From NCBI RefSeq assembly GCF_024359545.1, contig NZ_JAKQZG010000003.1, positions 124,001-188,000 of the forward strand: 64,000 bases of DNA, given 5' to 3'. Positions 1 to 9,235 of this stretch are shown here, piece after piece. The stretch is from Jiella marina (GTDB lineage: Bacteria > Pseudomonadota > Alphaproteobacteria > Rhizobiales > Rhizobiaceae). Numbering within the stretch: the first letter of the stretch is position 1; each line of letters begins with the position of its first letter. Both the position numbers and the translations under genes were made by a program. Below the pieces are notes generated by a model. The model was not told where the DNA came from. It worked only from the letters and a program-made list of their open reading frames with translations, and searched no databases.

Positions 1-1
1 C

Positions 2-397
2 GTGCGTTATGCGTTCGGCGGTGCGGAAGGCGTCGTCGGCGATGCCGGTGCGAACCTGATCGCGCGGCCGACCGACTATCTGACCTTCAAGCTCGGACCG
101 ACGGTCAGCTTCGCCTCCGAAAGCTACATGGACGATTATTTCTCCGTCAGCCCGGCGGAATCGATCGCCAGCGGCGGACGCTTCGGCACCTATGATGCCG
201 GCGGCGGCTTCAAGTCGGTCGGCGTGGCGGCATCCGCCCGTTACGAATTCTACACCGACTGGTTCCTCAACGCCGACGCATCCTGGGACAAGCTGGTGGG
301 CGACGCGGCCGACTCGCCGATCGTCGAGGCTGGCGACGACGACCAGTACACTTTCAGCCTCGGCATCTCGAAGCGCTTCTCGCTCGACCTCTTCTGA
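2..397 (+). CDS. MipA/OmpV family outer-membrane protein, C-terminal part
   Basis: The reading frame is open from the left edge, so this is the last 131 codons of a gene that starts outside the window. The visible part has alternating aromatic and polar residues typical of beta-strands (YLTFKLGPTVSF, SVGVAASARYEFYTDWFLNADASW) and ends in the run SKRFSLDLF; a terminal Phe is the usual outer-membrane barrel insertion signal. The pattern matches the C-terminal half of the MipA/OmpV family (MltA-interacting scaffolding protein), which lies in the outer membrane. It converges on the SDR gene downstream. The family call is fairly secure; a role in murein assembly is known only for the E. coli member. 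Confidence 0.75.
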   Translation: MRYAFGGAEGVVGDAGANLIARPTDYLTFKLGPTVSFASESYMDDYFSVSPAESIASGGRFGTYDAGGGFKSVGVAASARYEFYTDWFLNADASWDKLVGDAADSPIVEAGDDDQYTFSLGISKRFSLDLF

Positions 398-410
398 TCA
401 GCGTCGGCGC

Positions 411-433
411 GGGCGGCGACCACTTCGCCGCCC
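411..433. terminator. hairpin between convergent genes
   Basis: A perfect 9-bp stem (GGGCGGCGA / TCGCCGCCC) with a 5-nt loop lies in the 48-bp gap between the convergent MipA-type and SDR genes. It has no T-run on either side, so termination is an inference from position and stem strength. Confidence 0.35.
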
Positions 434-445
434 CTGACGTTCTGC

Positions 446-1243
446 TCACGGCACGATCGAATCGACCACCCCGCCATCGACGCGCAGCGCGCCGCCGGTG
501 GTGGCGGATGCCTCCTTCGAACAGGCATAAACGATCATGTTCGCGACCTCCTCGACGGTCGCGGGGCGCTGCAGGATCGAGCTCGGGCGCTCGGACTGCA
601 CGAAGGCCTTGCCGGCCTCCTCGATCGAGACGCCCTGTTCCTCCGCCATCTCCTTCAGCATCCCCTTGACGCCTTCCGACATTGTCGGTCCGGGCAGCAC
701 GGAATTCACCGTCACGCCGGTTCCCGCCGCCAGCTTGGCGAGGCCGCGGGAGAGCGACAGGACGGCGGTCTTGGTGAAGCCGTAATGGATCATGTCGGCC
801 GGAATGTTGAGCGCCGATTCCGACGACAGGAACACGACGCGTCCGAAACCGCGCTCCATCATTCCCTTCATCGTCGCGCGGGCCAGCCGCACGCCTGACA
901 TCACATTGAGCTGGAAGAACTTTTCCCAGGTTTCGTCGTCCACCTCGAAAAAGGGCTTTGGCCCGAAGATCCCGACATTGTTGACGAGAATGTCCGGTTC
1001 GGGAACCGCCTGGAGCAGCTTGTCGCAGCCTTCGGCCGTGGCGAGGTCGCTCGCCACACCGGAAACGTCGGAGCGCGGCACGGCGTCGAGAACGGCGCGG
1101 ATGGCGGTCTCCACGCGGTCGGAATCGCGGCCGTTGACGACGACGCGGGCGCCGGCTCGTGCGAGGCCGATGGCGGCCGCAAGGCCGATGCCGGCGGTCG
1201 AACCGGTGACGATGGCGGTCTTGCCGGAAAGATCGATCTGCAT
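446..1243 (-). CDS. SDR family oxidoreductase
   Basis: A 265-residue classical short-chain dehydrogenase/reductase, expected to be an NAD(P)-dependent cytosolic oxidoreductase; the substrate cannot be read from the sequence. The Rossmann glycine motif TGSTAGIG is at about residues 13-20, NNVG (the NNAG equivalent) at 88-91, the catalytic Ser at 140-141, and Tyr154-x3-Lys158 in HYGFTK. The length is normal for the classical subfamily. The ATG follows an AGGAC ribosome binding site. It stands alone, convergent with the MipA-type gene and divergent from the penicillin-binding protein. Confidence 0.9.
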   Translation of the reverse strand: MQIDLSGKTAIVTGSTAGIGLAAAIGLARAGARVVVNGRDSDRVETAIRAVLDAVPRSDVSGVASDLATAEGCDKLLQAVPEPDILVNNVGIFGPKPFFEVDDETWEKFFQLNVMSGVRLARATMKGMMERGFGRVVFLSSESALNIPADMIHYGFTKTAVLSLSRGLAKLAAGTGVTVNSVLPGPTMSEGVKGMLKEMAEEQGVSIEEAGKAFVQSERPSSILQRPATVEEVANMIVYACSKEASATTGGALRVDGGVVDSIVP

Positions 1244-1589
1244 GTCCTGTCTCGTTCGTTGTTTCGATGTTGAGCACGAGACGTAAGGACCGATCGGCGC
1301 CGAGACAGGGGCGAGGCTTGCAACGGCGCGTTCACGAGGGCGTCGACCCCGCCGACATTCCTTAACGCCCCGTTAAATCGCCGCATTTAAGTTCGACATT
1401 CCAGCCTGCCGAAGCCGGCTTGGCATGATCCGAGCCGGCCCGGCGGCGTCTTTGTGGGGACAGGCGCTTGGAGGAGTCGATCGGCCTTGCGGTCACGGCT
1501 CCGGCATTGTGGGGAAAATCGAGGGGGACCCGGCCGCGGCTTCGCTAGCCTTGTGGCCCGTCGCCCCGATGCGATGATGGAAGTCTGGC
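1244..1589. other. intergenic region between divergent SDR and PBP genes
   Basis: This 346-bp stretch between divergent genes has no supported gene. It must hold the promoters of both neighbours; the only recognisable site is the TTAA-N7-TTAA palindrome at 1362-1376. Confidence 0.5.
1362..1376. promoter_or_regulatory. candidate CtrA binding site (TTAA-N7-TTAA)
   Basis: The sequence TTAACGCCCCGTTAA fits the full CtrA consensus of alphaproteobacteria (TTAA, seven bases, TTAA) and is also an inverted repeat with a CCC centre. It lies between the SDR gene and the class A PBP gene, about 214 bp before the latter's start. Cell-cycle control of a cell-wall synthase would make sense, but one match in a GC-rich intergenic region is only suggestive. 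Confidence 0.45.
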
Positions 1590-3857
1590 ATGGCGGCACG
1601 GCGGCAAGAGCGGATCGAACCGAGCTTCGAGCGCCCCGAAGAGGTGAGGGCGGACGAGTTCTCGATCAGCCCGGATGATCGGGCGGTGCCGTCCGCTGCG
1701 AACGATGCGCGTCGCAAGTCGAAGAAGTCGAAGCCCGCCGCAAAGCCTTCCCGTGCCTCGTCGAAGTCCTCGGCCAGCCGTCGCTCCGGTCGAGGCTCAG
1801 GGGCCTCGGGAGGCGGCAATGGCGGAGGTTCCGGGCGCCGTCGGCGGCGCCGCAGCTTCCTTGGTCATATCTTCCGGCTGGGATTTGCCGGTGCTCTCTG
1901 GGGCGGCCTCGCGGTCGCGGCCGTCATCGGCTATTTCGCGATCAAGCTGCCGCAGGAGGCCTGGGCGATCCCGGATCGTCCGCCCAACGTCAAGATCGTT
2001 TCGGTCAGCGGCGAGCTCATGGCCAATCGCGGCCTCACGGGTGGCAAGGAAGTCTCGCTCGACGAGATGAGCCCCTATATTCCCCAGGCCGTCATCGCCA
2101 TCGAGGACCGGCGCTTCTTTGACCATTGGGGCGTCGACCCGATCGGCATCACGCGTGCCTTCATCGAGAACTGGCAGGCGGGCGCGACGGTTCAGGGTGG
2201 TTCGACCCTGACCCAGCAGCTCGCCAAGAACGTCTTCCTCAATCCGGATCAGACGATCCAGCGCAAGATCCAGGAAGCAATCCTTTCGCTCTGGCTCGAG
2301 CAGAAGTTCACCAAGAACCAGATCCTCGAAATGTATCTGAACCGCGTCTATTTCGGCTCCGGCGCGACGGGCGTGGAGGCAGCGGCGCGGCGCTATTTCA
2401 ACAAGTCGGCGAGCGAGGTGAGTCTGGCCGAGGCGGCGTTGCTGGCCGGTCTCCTCAAGGCGCCCTCGCGCCTGTCGCCGGCGCGCGACCCGGAGGCTGC
2501 AAAGGAGCGTGCCGAGGTGGTCCTGGCCGCCATGCACGACCAGAACCTCATCGACGCGCAGGAATATGCCGACGCGGCTGCGCAGAAGGCGACCAAGGCC
2601 AAGAGCTACTGGACCGGCGCCGAGCACTATGCGGCCGATCTCGTCATGCGCGACATCAAGTCTCTCGTGGGCGAGGTGAAGGAAGACGTGGTCGTCGAGA
2701 CCACGATCGACCTGTCGCTGGAAAAGCTCGGAGAGAAGGTGGTCCGCCAGACCGTCGACGGCGCGAAGCAGAATGTCAGCCAGGGGGCTCTGGTGGCGCT
2801 GGACGGGACCGGTGCGATCCGCGCGCTCGTCGGTGGACGAGACTACGCCCAGAGCCAGTTCAACCGCGCGGTCGATGCCAAGCGGCAGCCGGGCTCGACC
2901 TTCAAGCCCTTCGTCTATGCGACCGCCATCGAGCATGGCTGGCGGCCGGAAAGCGTGATCGAAGACGGTCCGGTGCGGATCGGCAAATGGACGCCCCAGA
3001 ACTACGACAACAAGTATCGCGGGCCGGTGATGATCGCCGATGCGCTGCGCCAGTCTCTGAATACGGTGGCGGCACGGCTGATCGACGATGTCGGCACCGA
3101 CGCCGTGATCGAGACCGCCCATCGCATGGGTATCGAATCGGAGCTCGTGAACAACCCGTCGATCGCGCTCGGCACGTCGGAGGTCTCGCTTCTGGAACTG
3201 ACCGGTGCCTTCGCCCCCTTTGCCAATGGCGGCTATCGGGCGACGCCGCATCTGGTGAACCGTATCACCACCGAAGACGGCCGGGTGCTCTGGGAGCGCG
3301 GGGCCGAAGTGCCGCCGAAGATCGTCTCGGAAGACGTGGTTGGCATGATGAACGCGATGCTGAAGCGCGTGGTCAGCGCCGGCACCGGGCGACGGGCCGC
3401 GATCGATGGCTGGGAGGCCGCAGGCAAGACCGGCACGACCCAGGATTTCAAGGACGCCTGGTTCGTCGGTTACACGGCCGATCTCGTGGCCGGCGTCTGG
3501 CTCGGCAACGACAATGGCGCCAAGATGCGCCGCGTGACCGGCGGTTCGCTCCCCGCCGAGGCCTGGCACGACTTCATGGCCGCCGCGCATGAGGACACGC
3601 CGGTCATCCCGCTGCCGGGCAATTACCGCGTCGGTGATCCGGAGGCGCCGCTCGTCGCCGAGGGTGCCGATGGCGAGTACTACTACGACAGCGAACTGCC
3701 GACCGAGGACGGTCAGTATTACAGCCCGGCGCGGGAGGAAAATCCGCAGGGCCGGGTCATCTACCGCCGCCCGCCACCGGGGGCGGTGCTTGAAGGCCGG
3801 GTACCGCCGCCGCGCGAAACCGACCGCAGCCTGTTCGAGCGTATCTTCGGTGGATAG
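1590..3857 (+). CDS. class A penicillin-binding protein (PBP1A family)
   Basis: A 755-residue bifunctional peptidoglycan synthase. A basic, Ser/Gly-rich cytoplasmic tail with a run of six Arg (about residues 83-89) precedes one membrane anchor (about 90-118). The glycosyltransferase (GT51) domain follows, with the catalytic Glu of EDRRFFDHWGVD at about 172 and the motif GGSTLTQQLAKN. The transpeptidase domain has the nucleophile in STFK (Ser about 436), an SxN-type motif (SLNT), and KTGTT at about 613. All hallmark motifs are intact. The ATG has a GGAAG ribosome binding site six bases upstream. The C-terminal tail after about residue 690 is acidic and then Pro/Arg-rich. The family name is certain; which paralogue (PBP1a, 1b or 1c) it is remains open. 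Confidence 0.93.
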   Translation: MAARRQERIEPSFERPEEVRADEFSISPDDRAVPSAANDARRKSKKSKPAAKPSRASSKSSASRRSGRGSGASGGGNGGGSGRRRRRRSFLGHIFRLGFAGALWGGLAVAAVIGYFAIKLPQEAWAIPDRPPNVKIVSVSGELMANRGLTGGKEVSLDEMSPYIPQAVIAIEDRRFFDHWGVDPIGITRAFIENWQAGATVQGGSTLTQQLAKNVFLNPDQTIQRKIQEAILSLWLEQKFTKNQILEMYLNRVYFGSGATGVEAAARRYFNKSASEVSLAEAALLAGLLKAPSRLSPARDPEAAKERAEVVLAAMHDQNLIDAQEYADAAAQKATKAKSYWTGAEHYAADLVMRDIKSLVGEVKEDVVVETTIDLSLEKLGEKVVRQTVDGAKQNVSQGALVALDGTGAIRALVGGRDYAQSQFNRAVDAKRQPGSTFKPFVYATAIEHGWRPESVIEDGPVRIGKWTPQNYDNKYRGPVMIADALRQSLNTVAARLIDDVGTDAVIETAHRMGIESELVNNPSIALGTSEVSLLELTGAFAPFANGGYRATPHLVNRITTEDGRVLWERGAEVPPKIVSEDVVGMMNAMLKRVVSAGTGRRAAIDGWEAAGKTGTTQDFKDAWFVGYTADLVAGVWLGNDNGAKMRRVTGGSLPAEAWHDFMAAAHEDTPVIPLPGNYRVGDPEAPLVAEGADGEYYYDSELPTEDGQYYSPAREENPQGRVIYRRPPPGAVLEGRVPPPRETDRSLFERIFGG

Positions 3858-3890
3858 GCCGGGCCTCGCTGATCGATCGACACACAAAAA

Positions 3891-3919
3891 GGGCGCTCCG
3901 CGACAATCGCGGGGCGCCC
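3891..3919 (-). terminator. rho-independent terminator between convergent genes
   Basis: A 13-bp stem (GGGCGCTCCGCGA pairing with TCGCGGGGCGCCC, with one G-T pair) has a CAA loop. On the minus strand it runs into a TTTTT tract, so it best serves the small membrane gene at 3947-4024; it can also stop the PBP transcript from the plus strand. Confidence 0.75.
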
Positions 3920-3946
3920 TTGAGTTTCAGCGATCGGGTTGTCGGA

Positions 3947-4024
3947 TCAGACGACGCCGAGCAGCGACAGCACGATGACGATGACCACGATGAGTCCGAT
4001 CAGATAGATGATGTTTCTTGCCAC
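3947..4024 (-). CDS. 25-residue single-span membrane peptide
   Basis: This is a GTG-started gene of 25 codons with a good AAAGGA ribosome binding site six bases upstream. The product begins MARNIIYLIGLIVVIV and ends LSLLGVV, so it is almost entirely one transmembrane helix with a short basic N-terminus. Very similar tiny hypothetical proteins (M-x-RNIIYL-type) are, as far as I recall, widespread in Hyphomicrobiales. It is followed directly by a strong terminator with its T-run on this strand, which supports real expression. Function is unknown. Confidence 0.7.
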   Translation of the reverse strand: MARNIIYLIGLIVVIVIVLSLLGVV

Positions 4025-4371
4025 GTCTTTTCCTTTCCCGATGCTTCGACCCGCTGCGTGAGTTGCTCGGGCCTTTGCTTTGAAGCATTAGCGCGCGAGC
4101 GGCCTTGCGGTTCCCATCGGGCAGGGAATTTCTGTTGACGCGGCCGGTCGCAGGCTCCCTTGCCCAACCGAAAACCTCGCCTCACGAAAGCGTCAGAAGG
4201 CGCCTTGCGCCGTAACTGGGCCATTCATATATAGCCGCCATCACCGCTCGGCCGGACGACTTTCTGAACGCGACCGGCCTTTTGAGATTTTGAGACGCTG
4301 CGCGGGGGTCGCCCAGCGGGAACGCCTCGACGAGGGTCCCGGGCGGCTCGCTTGAAAAGGAGAGTATGAAT
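4025..4371 (+). other. dnaK upstream region
   Basis: This gene-free stretch of 347 bp lies between the tiny membrane gene and dnaK. It should carry the promoter of each; a heat-shock-like candidate is at 4204-4232. No other gene is supported here. Confidence 0.5.
4204..4232 (+). promoter_or_regulatory. candidate heat-shock (RpoH) promoter of dnaK
   Basis: CTTGCG at 4204-4209 and CATATAT at 4226-4232 are separated by 16 bp. This resembles the alphaproteobacterial sigma-32 pattern (CTTG in the -35 box and an AT-rich -10 beginning with C) and sits about 140 bp before dnaK. The match is partial. Confidence 0.3.
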
Positions 4372-6300
4372 ATGGCGAAGGTTATCGGTATCGACCTTGG
4401 CACGACCAATTCCTGCGTCGCCGTCATGGACGGCAAGAACGCAAAGGTCATCGAAAACGCCGAAGGCGCGCGTACGACGCCCTCGATGGTGGCGTTCACG
4501 GATGATGACGAGCGGCTCGTCGGCCAGCCGGCCAAGCGCCAGGCCGTGACCAATCCGGAAGACACATTGTTTGCCGTGAAGCGCCTGATCGGCCGCCGCT
4601 ACTCCGATCCGACGGTGGAGAAGGACAAGGGCCTCGTTCCCTACAAGATCGTCGAAGGCGGCAACGGCGACGCTTGGGTCGAAGCGTCCGGCGAGAAGTA
4701 TTCTCCGTCGCAGATTTCCGCGATGATCCTTCAGAAGATGAAGGAAACCGCTGAATCCTATCTTGGCGAGAAGGTCGAGAAGGCGGTCATTACCGTTCCC
4801 GCCTACTTCAACGACGCCCAGCGTCAGGCCACCAAGGACGCCGGCAAGATCGCGGGCCTCGAGGTTCTGCGCATCATCAACGAGCCGACCGCGGCGGCAC
4901 TCGCCTACGGTCTCGACAAGTCCGACGGCAAGACCATCGCCGTCTACGACCTTGGCGGCGGCACGTTCGACGTCTCGGTGCTCGAGATTGGCGACGGCGT
5001 CTTCGAGGTGAAGTCGACGAATGGCGACACCTTCCTGGGCGGCGAAGACTTCGACATGCGTCTGGTCGACTACCTCGCCTCGGAGTTCAAGAAGGACCAG
5101 GGCATCGATCTGAAGAACGACAAGCTCGCCCTTCAGCGGCTCAAGGAAGCGGCCGAGAAGGCCAAGATCGAGCTTTCCTCCGCCTCGCAGACCGAGGTGA
5201 ACCTGCCCTTCATCACCGCCGATCAGACCGGCCCGAAGCACCTGAACATCAAGCTGACGCGTTCCAAGTTCGAGTCGCTGGTCGATGAGTTGGTGCAGCG
5301 TACGGTCGGCCCGATGCAGGCTGCCCTCAAGGACGCCGGCATGTCGGCCAACGAGATCGACGAAGTGGTGCTCGTCGGCGGCATGACGCGCATGCCGAAG
5401 GTGCAGGAGACGGTGAAGAAGTTCTTCGGCAAGGAGCCGCACAAGGGCGTTAATCCGGACGAGGTCGTCGCCATGGGCGCTGCGATCCAGGCCGGTGTGC
5501 TCCAGGGCGACGTCAAGGACGTTCTGCTTCTCGACGTGACCCCGCTGTCGCTCGGCATCGAGACGCTCGGTGGCGTGTTCACCCGTCTGATCGACCGCAA
5601 CACGACGATCCCGACCAAGAAGTCTCAGACCTTCTCCACGGCCGAAGACAACCAGAACGCCGTGACCATCCAGGTCTTCCAGGGTGAGCGCGAGATGGCG
5701 GCCGACAACAAGCTGCTCGGCCGGTTCAACCTCGAGGGGATTCCGCCAGCACCGCGCGGCGTGCCGCAGATCGAGGTTACCTTCGACATCGACGCTAACG
5801 GCATCGTCAACGTCTCGGCGAAGGACAAGGGCACCAACAAGGAGCAGCGGATCACGATCCAGGCTTCCGGTGGTCTGTCCGACGACGACATCGAGCAGAT
5901 GGTCAAGGACGCCGAGGCCAACGCCGAGGCCGACAAGAAGCGGCGCGAGGGCGTCGAGGCCAAGAACCAGGCCGAAAGCCTCGTTCACTCGGCCGAGAAG
6001 TCGCTGGCCGACTATGGCGAGAAGGTCTCCGAGGAAGACCGCACTGCCATCCGCGCGGCGATCGACGATCTGAAGGCTGAACTCGAGAAGAGCGACGCCG
6101 ATGCCGATGCCATCAAGGCCAAGAGCGAGACCCTCGCCCAGGCTTCGATGAAGCTCGGTCAGGCCATGTACGAGGCGGCCCAGGCAGAGCAGGGCGCCGA
6201 GGGCGATGGGTCCGAGGAGGCCTCGAGCGAGGCGAAGGACGATGTGGTCGACGCCGATTACGAGGAAGTCGACGACGAGCAGAAGAAGAAGTCTGCCTGA
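4372..6300 (+). CDS. dnaK: molecular chaperone DnaK (Hsp70)
   Basis: A 642-residue Hsp70 chaperone of the cytosol. The N-terminus [14 protein letters not shown] is the phosphate-1 loop of the ATPase domain; further ATPase signatures are [13 protein letters not shown] and the [11 protein letters not shown] segment. The interdomain linker region ([13 protein letters not shown]) is followed by the substrate-binding domain and a charged helical lid ending in an acidic then Lys-rich tail. There is an in-frame ATG six bases upstream at 4366, but the AAGGAG ribosome binding site lies only 3 bases from it and 9 bases from 4372, so 4372 is preferred. A strong terminator follows and there is no dnaJ downstream, so dnaK appears monocistronic here. 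Confidence 0.98.
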   Translation: MAKVIGIDLGTTNSCVAVMDGKNAKVIENAEGARTTPSMVAFTDDDERLVGQPAKRQAVTNPEDTLFAVKRLIGRRYSDPTVEKDKGLVPYKIVEGGNGDAWVEASGEKYSPSQISAMILQKMKETAESYLGEKVEKAVITVPAYFNDAQRQATKDAGKIAGLEVLRIINEPTAAALAYGLDKSDGKTIAVYDLGGGTFDVSVLEIGDGVFEVKSTNGDTFLGGEDFDMRLVDYLASEFKKDQGIDLKNDKLALQRLKEAAEKAKIELSSASQTEVNLPFITADQTGPKHLNIKLTRSKFESLVDELVQRTVGPMQAALKDAGMSANEIDEVVLVGGMTRMPKVQETVKKFFGKEPHKGVNPDEVVAMGAAIQAGVLQGDVKDVLLLDVTPLSLGIETLGGVFTRLIDRNTTIPTKKSQTFSTAEDNQNAVTIQVFQGEREMAADNKLLGRFNLEGIPPAPRGVPQIEVTFDIDANGIVNVSAKDKGTNKEQRITIQASGGLSDDDIEQMVKDAEANAEADKKRREGVEAKNQAESLVHSAEKSLADYGEKVSEEDRTAIRAAIDDLKAELEKSDADADAIKAKSETLAQASMKLGQAMYEAAQAEQGAEGDGSEEASSEAKDDVVDADYEEVDDEQKKKSA

Positions 6301-6329
6301 TCCTTCGGACCTGAAGTCCACGCAACAAG

Positions 6330-6361
6330 AAACCCCGGTGCGGAATGGCACCGGGGTTTTT
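6330..6361 (+). terminator. rho-independent terminator of dnaK
   Basis: The stem AACCCCGGTGC pairs almost perfectly with GCACCGGGGTT around a short GGAATG-type loop and is followed by a TTTTT tract, 30 bp after the dnaK stop. Confidence 0.9.
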
Positions 6362-6428
6362 CATGTCGACCGTCTGGATGATCGAAACCGTTCCTCTGGC
6401 AAAGCGCCGGGGGTGATACGCGGCGGCG

Positions 6429-6617
6429 CTATCCGCTCTCGGCTGCAGGCGCGGGCTCAGGCGGATCGGGGCGGGTGCCCTCGTCCGGTGTTCCGGTGAA
6501 GAAAATGAAATAGGCGATCGCAGCGAGAACGACGACGGCGACCGTCACCCAGAGTGCGTGGCGTCCGCGGCTGCGCGCCTCGGGTCCGCGCGACGGGGGA
6601 CCGGGATTGGGGGCCAA
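6429..6617 (-). CDS. small single-span membrane protein
   Basis: A 62-residue protein with a Pro/Arg-rich N-terminus, one hydrophobic helix (about residues 21-43, ALWVTVAVVVLAAIAYFIFF) and an acidic, Pro-rich tail. The start is TTG with a strong GGGAGGAAG ribosome binding site five bases upstream, which settles the start in the absence of an ATG. It lies 90 bp downstream of the start-less side of purB's end, convergent with dnaK. No family is recognised and function is unknown. Confidence 0.6.
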   Translation of the reverse strand: MAPNPGPPSRGPEARSRGRHALWVTVAVVVLAAIAYFIFFTGTPDEGTRPDPPEPAPAAESG

Positions 6618-6707
6618 TTCTTCCTCCCATGGTTCGGTTCGACAAGGACGGGGTCCAAGCCGCCGCCTCTGTCAGACGAACCGAGCAGGAAGCCCGAGAG
6701 TTCCGAC

Positions 6708-8039
6708 TCAGCTCTCGCGGCCGAAAACCCGCTTGAAGATCGTGCCGACCTGTTTCGTGTGATAGCCGAGATCGAAGCGCTTGCGGATTTCCTCCTCGGA
6801 CAAGGCCTTGCGGACCTCTTCGTCCTTCAGAAGCTCTTCGAGGAAATCGACCGTCGCCGAACCGGCGACGTGATAGCTCTCCCAGACCTTCATCGCGTTG
6901 CGCTGCACGAGGCGATAGGCGTCCTCGCGGCTGACACCGGCCTGGGTCAGCGCCAGCAGGATGCGCTGCGAGTGCACGAGGCCGCCGAGCCTGTCCATGT
7001 TGTTGACCATGCGCTCCGGATAGACGAGCAACTTGTCGACGACGCCGGTGAGGCGCGCGAGGGCGAAGTCGAGCGTGATCGTCGCGTCCGGCCCGATATA
7101 ACGCTCGACCGAGGAGTGCGAGATGTCCCGCTCGTGCCAGAGCGCAACGTTCTCCATCGCCGGCAGGGCGTAGGAGCGAACCATCCGCGCAAGGCCGGTG
7201 AGGTTTTCCGTCAGCACGGGATTGCGTTTGTGGGGCATCGCCGAGGAGCCCTTCTGACCCGGCGAGAAATACTCTTCGGCTTCCAGAACCTCGGTGCGCT
7301 GCAGATGGCGGATCTCGGTCGCAAGGCGCTCGATCGACGAGGCGATGACGCCCAGCGTCGCAAAGTACATGGCGTGCCGGTCGCGCGGAATGACCTGGGC
7401 CGAGACCGGTTCGGGCTTCAGCCCCATGGCTTCTGCCACGTGCTCTTCCACGTAAGGATCAATGTTGGCGAAGGATCCGACAGCACCGGAGATCGCGCAG
7501 GTAGCCACCTCCGCACGGGCCGCAACGAGGCGCTCGCGGCAACGCTGGAACTCGACATAGGCTTGGGCGAGCTTCACGCCGAACGTGGTCGGCTCGGCAT
7601 GGATGCCGTGCGAGCGGCCGATCGTGACCGTGTCGCGGTGCTCGAAGGCGCGCCGTTCGAGCGCCGCAAGCAGAGCGTCGAGATCGGCGAGCAGAATGTC
7701 GGAAGCCTTGGTGAGCTGGACATTGAAACACGTGTCGAGCACGTCGGACGACGTCATGCCCTGATGGACGAAGCGGGCATCCGGTCCGACGATTTCCGAC
7801 AGATGGGTGAGGAAGGCGATGACGTCGTGCTTGGTCTCGCGCTCGATCTCGTCGATCCGATCGATGTCGAAGGTCGCCGCTCCACCCTTTTCCCAGATCG
7901 TCTTCGCGGCCTCTTTCGGGATCACCCCAAGCTCGGCCAGCGCGTCGCAGGCATGGGCCTCGATCTCGAACCAGATACGGAACTTCGTCTCCGGCGACCA
8001 GACAGAGACCATTTCGGGGCGGGCGTAGCGTGGGATCAT
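6708..8039 (-). CDS. purB: adenylosuccinate lyase
   Basis: A 443-residue fumarase/aspartase-superfamily enzyme of purine synthesis. It cleaves SAICAR to AICAR and adenylosuccinate to AMP, releasing fumarate each time. The N-terminus MIPRYARPEMVSVWS is typical of PurB; TSSDVLDT carries the conserved catalytic-region Ser/Asp, and the superfamily signature GSSAMPHKRNP holds the mobile loop. The length is normal for the bacterial short form. No other pur genes adjoin it. Confidence 0.97.
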   Translation of the reverse strand: MIPRYARPEMVSVWSPETKFRIWFEIEAHACDALAELGVIPKEAAKTIWEKGGAATFDIDRIDEIERETKHDVIAFLTHLSEIVGPDARFVHQGMTSSDVLDTCFNVQLTKASDILLADLDALLAALERRAFEHRDTVTIGRSHGIHAEPTTFGVKLAQAYVEFQRCRERLVAARAEVATCAISGAVGSFANIDPYVEEHVAEAMGLKPEPVSAQVIPRDRHAMYFATLGVIASSIERLATEIRHLQRTEVLEAEEYFSPGQKGSSAMPHKRNPVLTENLTGLARMVRSYALPAMENVALWHERDISHSSVERYIGPDATITLDFALARLTGVVDKLLVYPERMVNNMDRLGGLVHSQRILLALTQAGVSREDAYRLVQRNAMKVWESYHVAGSATVDFLEELLKDEEVRKALSEEEIRKRFDLGYHTKQVGTIFKRVFGRES

Positions 8040-8288
8040 CGAGAATTTCCGGGAAATTGAAGCCGAAGCGATTGTCGTCCGCTCTAACAGAGCCCGCCGG
8101 GCGCCTCAATCTGCAGGAGAGGGGTGGTCACATTGCGGGCGTGGAAAACCCGCCCGCCTCAAGAGAAATTTTGCGGCGCACCATTCGGCTGAGGATTGAT
8201 GCTCGCTCCCCATTCCCGTCGGTCAACTTATCCTCTAGAAGGCTGGTGCGTTCAGGGACAATCGACGCCTATCGAGGAACACACAATC

Positions 8289-9104
8289 GTGTCGAGAAAC
8301 GACTTAAAGAGCATCGTAGGGGGGCTGAAACGGGTCGGTCGGTACGGCTTCAGGCGTCTTCGGAGAGGCCAACTCAGTGCTCCCGTGTCACCGCAACCCA
8401 TTCCTCCCAGCAACCCACAGGAAGCATCAATGTCCGTATTCGAAACCGAGTTTCACAAGTTTGCCGCCCGTTTCGGCTACACCAGACAGGCAGAGTTGTT
8501 TAACCCCTTTTACCTTCAGGGGCTCCAACTCGGACCGAATTCGATCATCGATGTTGGGGTTCGTCAGGGTACGAAGCCGTTGTACCATGCTTACCCGGAA
8601 CTCGACTTCCTGCTGATCGACCCGCAAGCGGGTGGCGAAGACGTTCTGCGTCTCAAGCCTGAAAAATACAAGTTCATCAACAAGGCGATCGGTCGCGCGC
8701 CGGGACGTATGGAAATCAGCGATGATGACGCCAAGTCGACGCTTCTCAAGCGTACCAGCCTGACAGGTGGAGCGGACGCTAAGACCTATACGGTTGATGT
8801 GACGACCCTTGATGCCGTCATCGACGAGTACAAGCCGAAGCCGAAGATCGGCATCAAACTCGATATCGAAGGCTTCGAGATGGATGCAATCGAGGGGCTG
8901 GACAAGCACCTCCCGGACGTTGCCTTCATCATCGCGGAGGTCTCGGTCCGAGAGCGTTTCGAGGGTGGTTATACCTTTTCCCAGATGATTACGCGGATGC
9001 AGGAAAAGGGCTTCTGGTTCTACAACATCATGAACTACCTGCAGAGGCGGCCGTTGTTCTACGACGTGCTCTTCCTGCCGGCAGGACATCCGCTGTTCAA
9101 ATAA
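8289..9104 (+). CDS. FkbM family methyltransferase
   Basis: A SAM-dependent methyltransferase of the FkbM type, 271 residues from the chosen start. The SAM-binding motif is IIDVGVRQGTKPLYHAYP, with LDFLLIDPQ as the following acidic strand, and IGIKLDIEGFEMDAIEGL is the conserved FkbM motif near the middle. FkbM enzymes mostly O-methylate sugars or polyketides, so a role in modifying a surface glycan is plausible but not shown. The frame is open from 8196; GTG at 8289 is preferred because GAGGAA lies nine bases upstream. The neighbouring purB and metC do not point to a pathway. Confidence 0.8.
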   Translation: MSRNDLKSIVGGLKRVGRYGFRRLRRGQLSAPVSPQPIPPSNPQEASMSVFETEFHKFAARFGYTRQAELFNPFYLQGLQLGPNSIIDVGVRQGTKPLYHAYPELDFLLIDPQAGGEDVLRLKPEKYKFINKAIGRAPGRMEISDDDAKSTLLKRTSLTGGADAKTYTVDVTTLDAVIDEYKPKPKIGIKLDIEGFEMDAIEGLDKHLPDVAFIIAEVSVRERFEGGYTFSQMITRMQEKGFWFYNIMNYLQRRPLFYDVLFLPAGHPLFK

Positions 9105-9235
9105 GTGCAAGTGCGCCTGGCGCTGGCCGGTCCTCCGGGCGGCGCCAAGCTGCATGATCTCTCGTCCGCGATGGATTTCTACCTCGTCAGAGAAGCGACC
9201 CCGCAGCGCCGCTCTCTCTTCTGCAGCGGCGTCAT

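Noticed and set aside
4225-6351. A minus-strand open frame of about 700 codons opposite dnaK
   Set aside because: It is antisense to a complete dnaK and has low-complexity Leu/Arg/Asp composition typical of GC-rich shadow frames.
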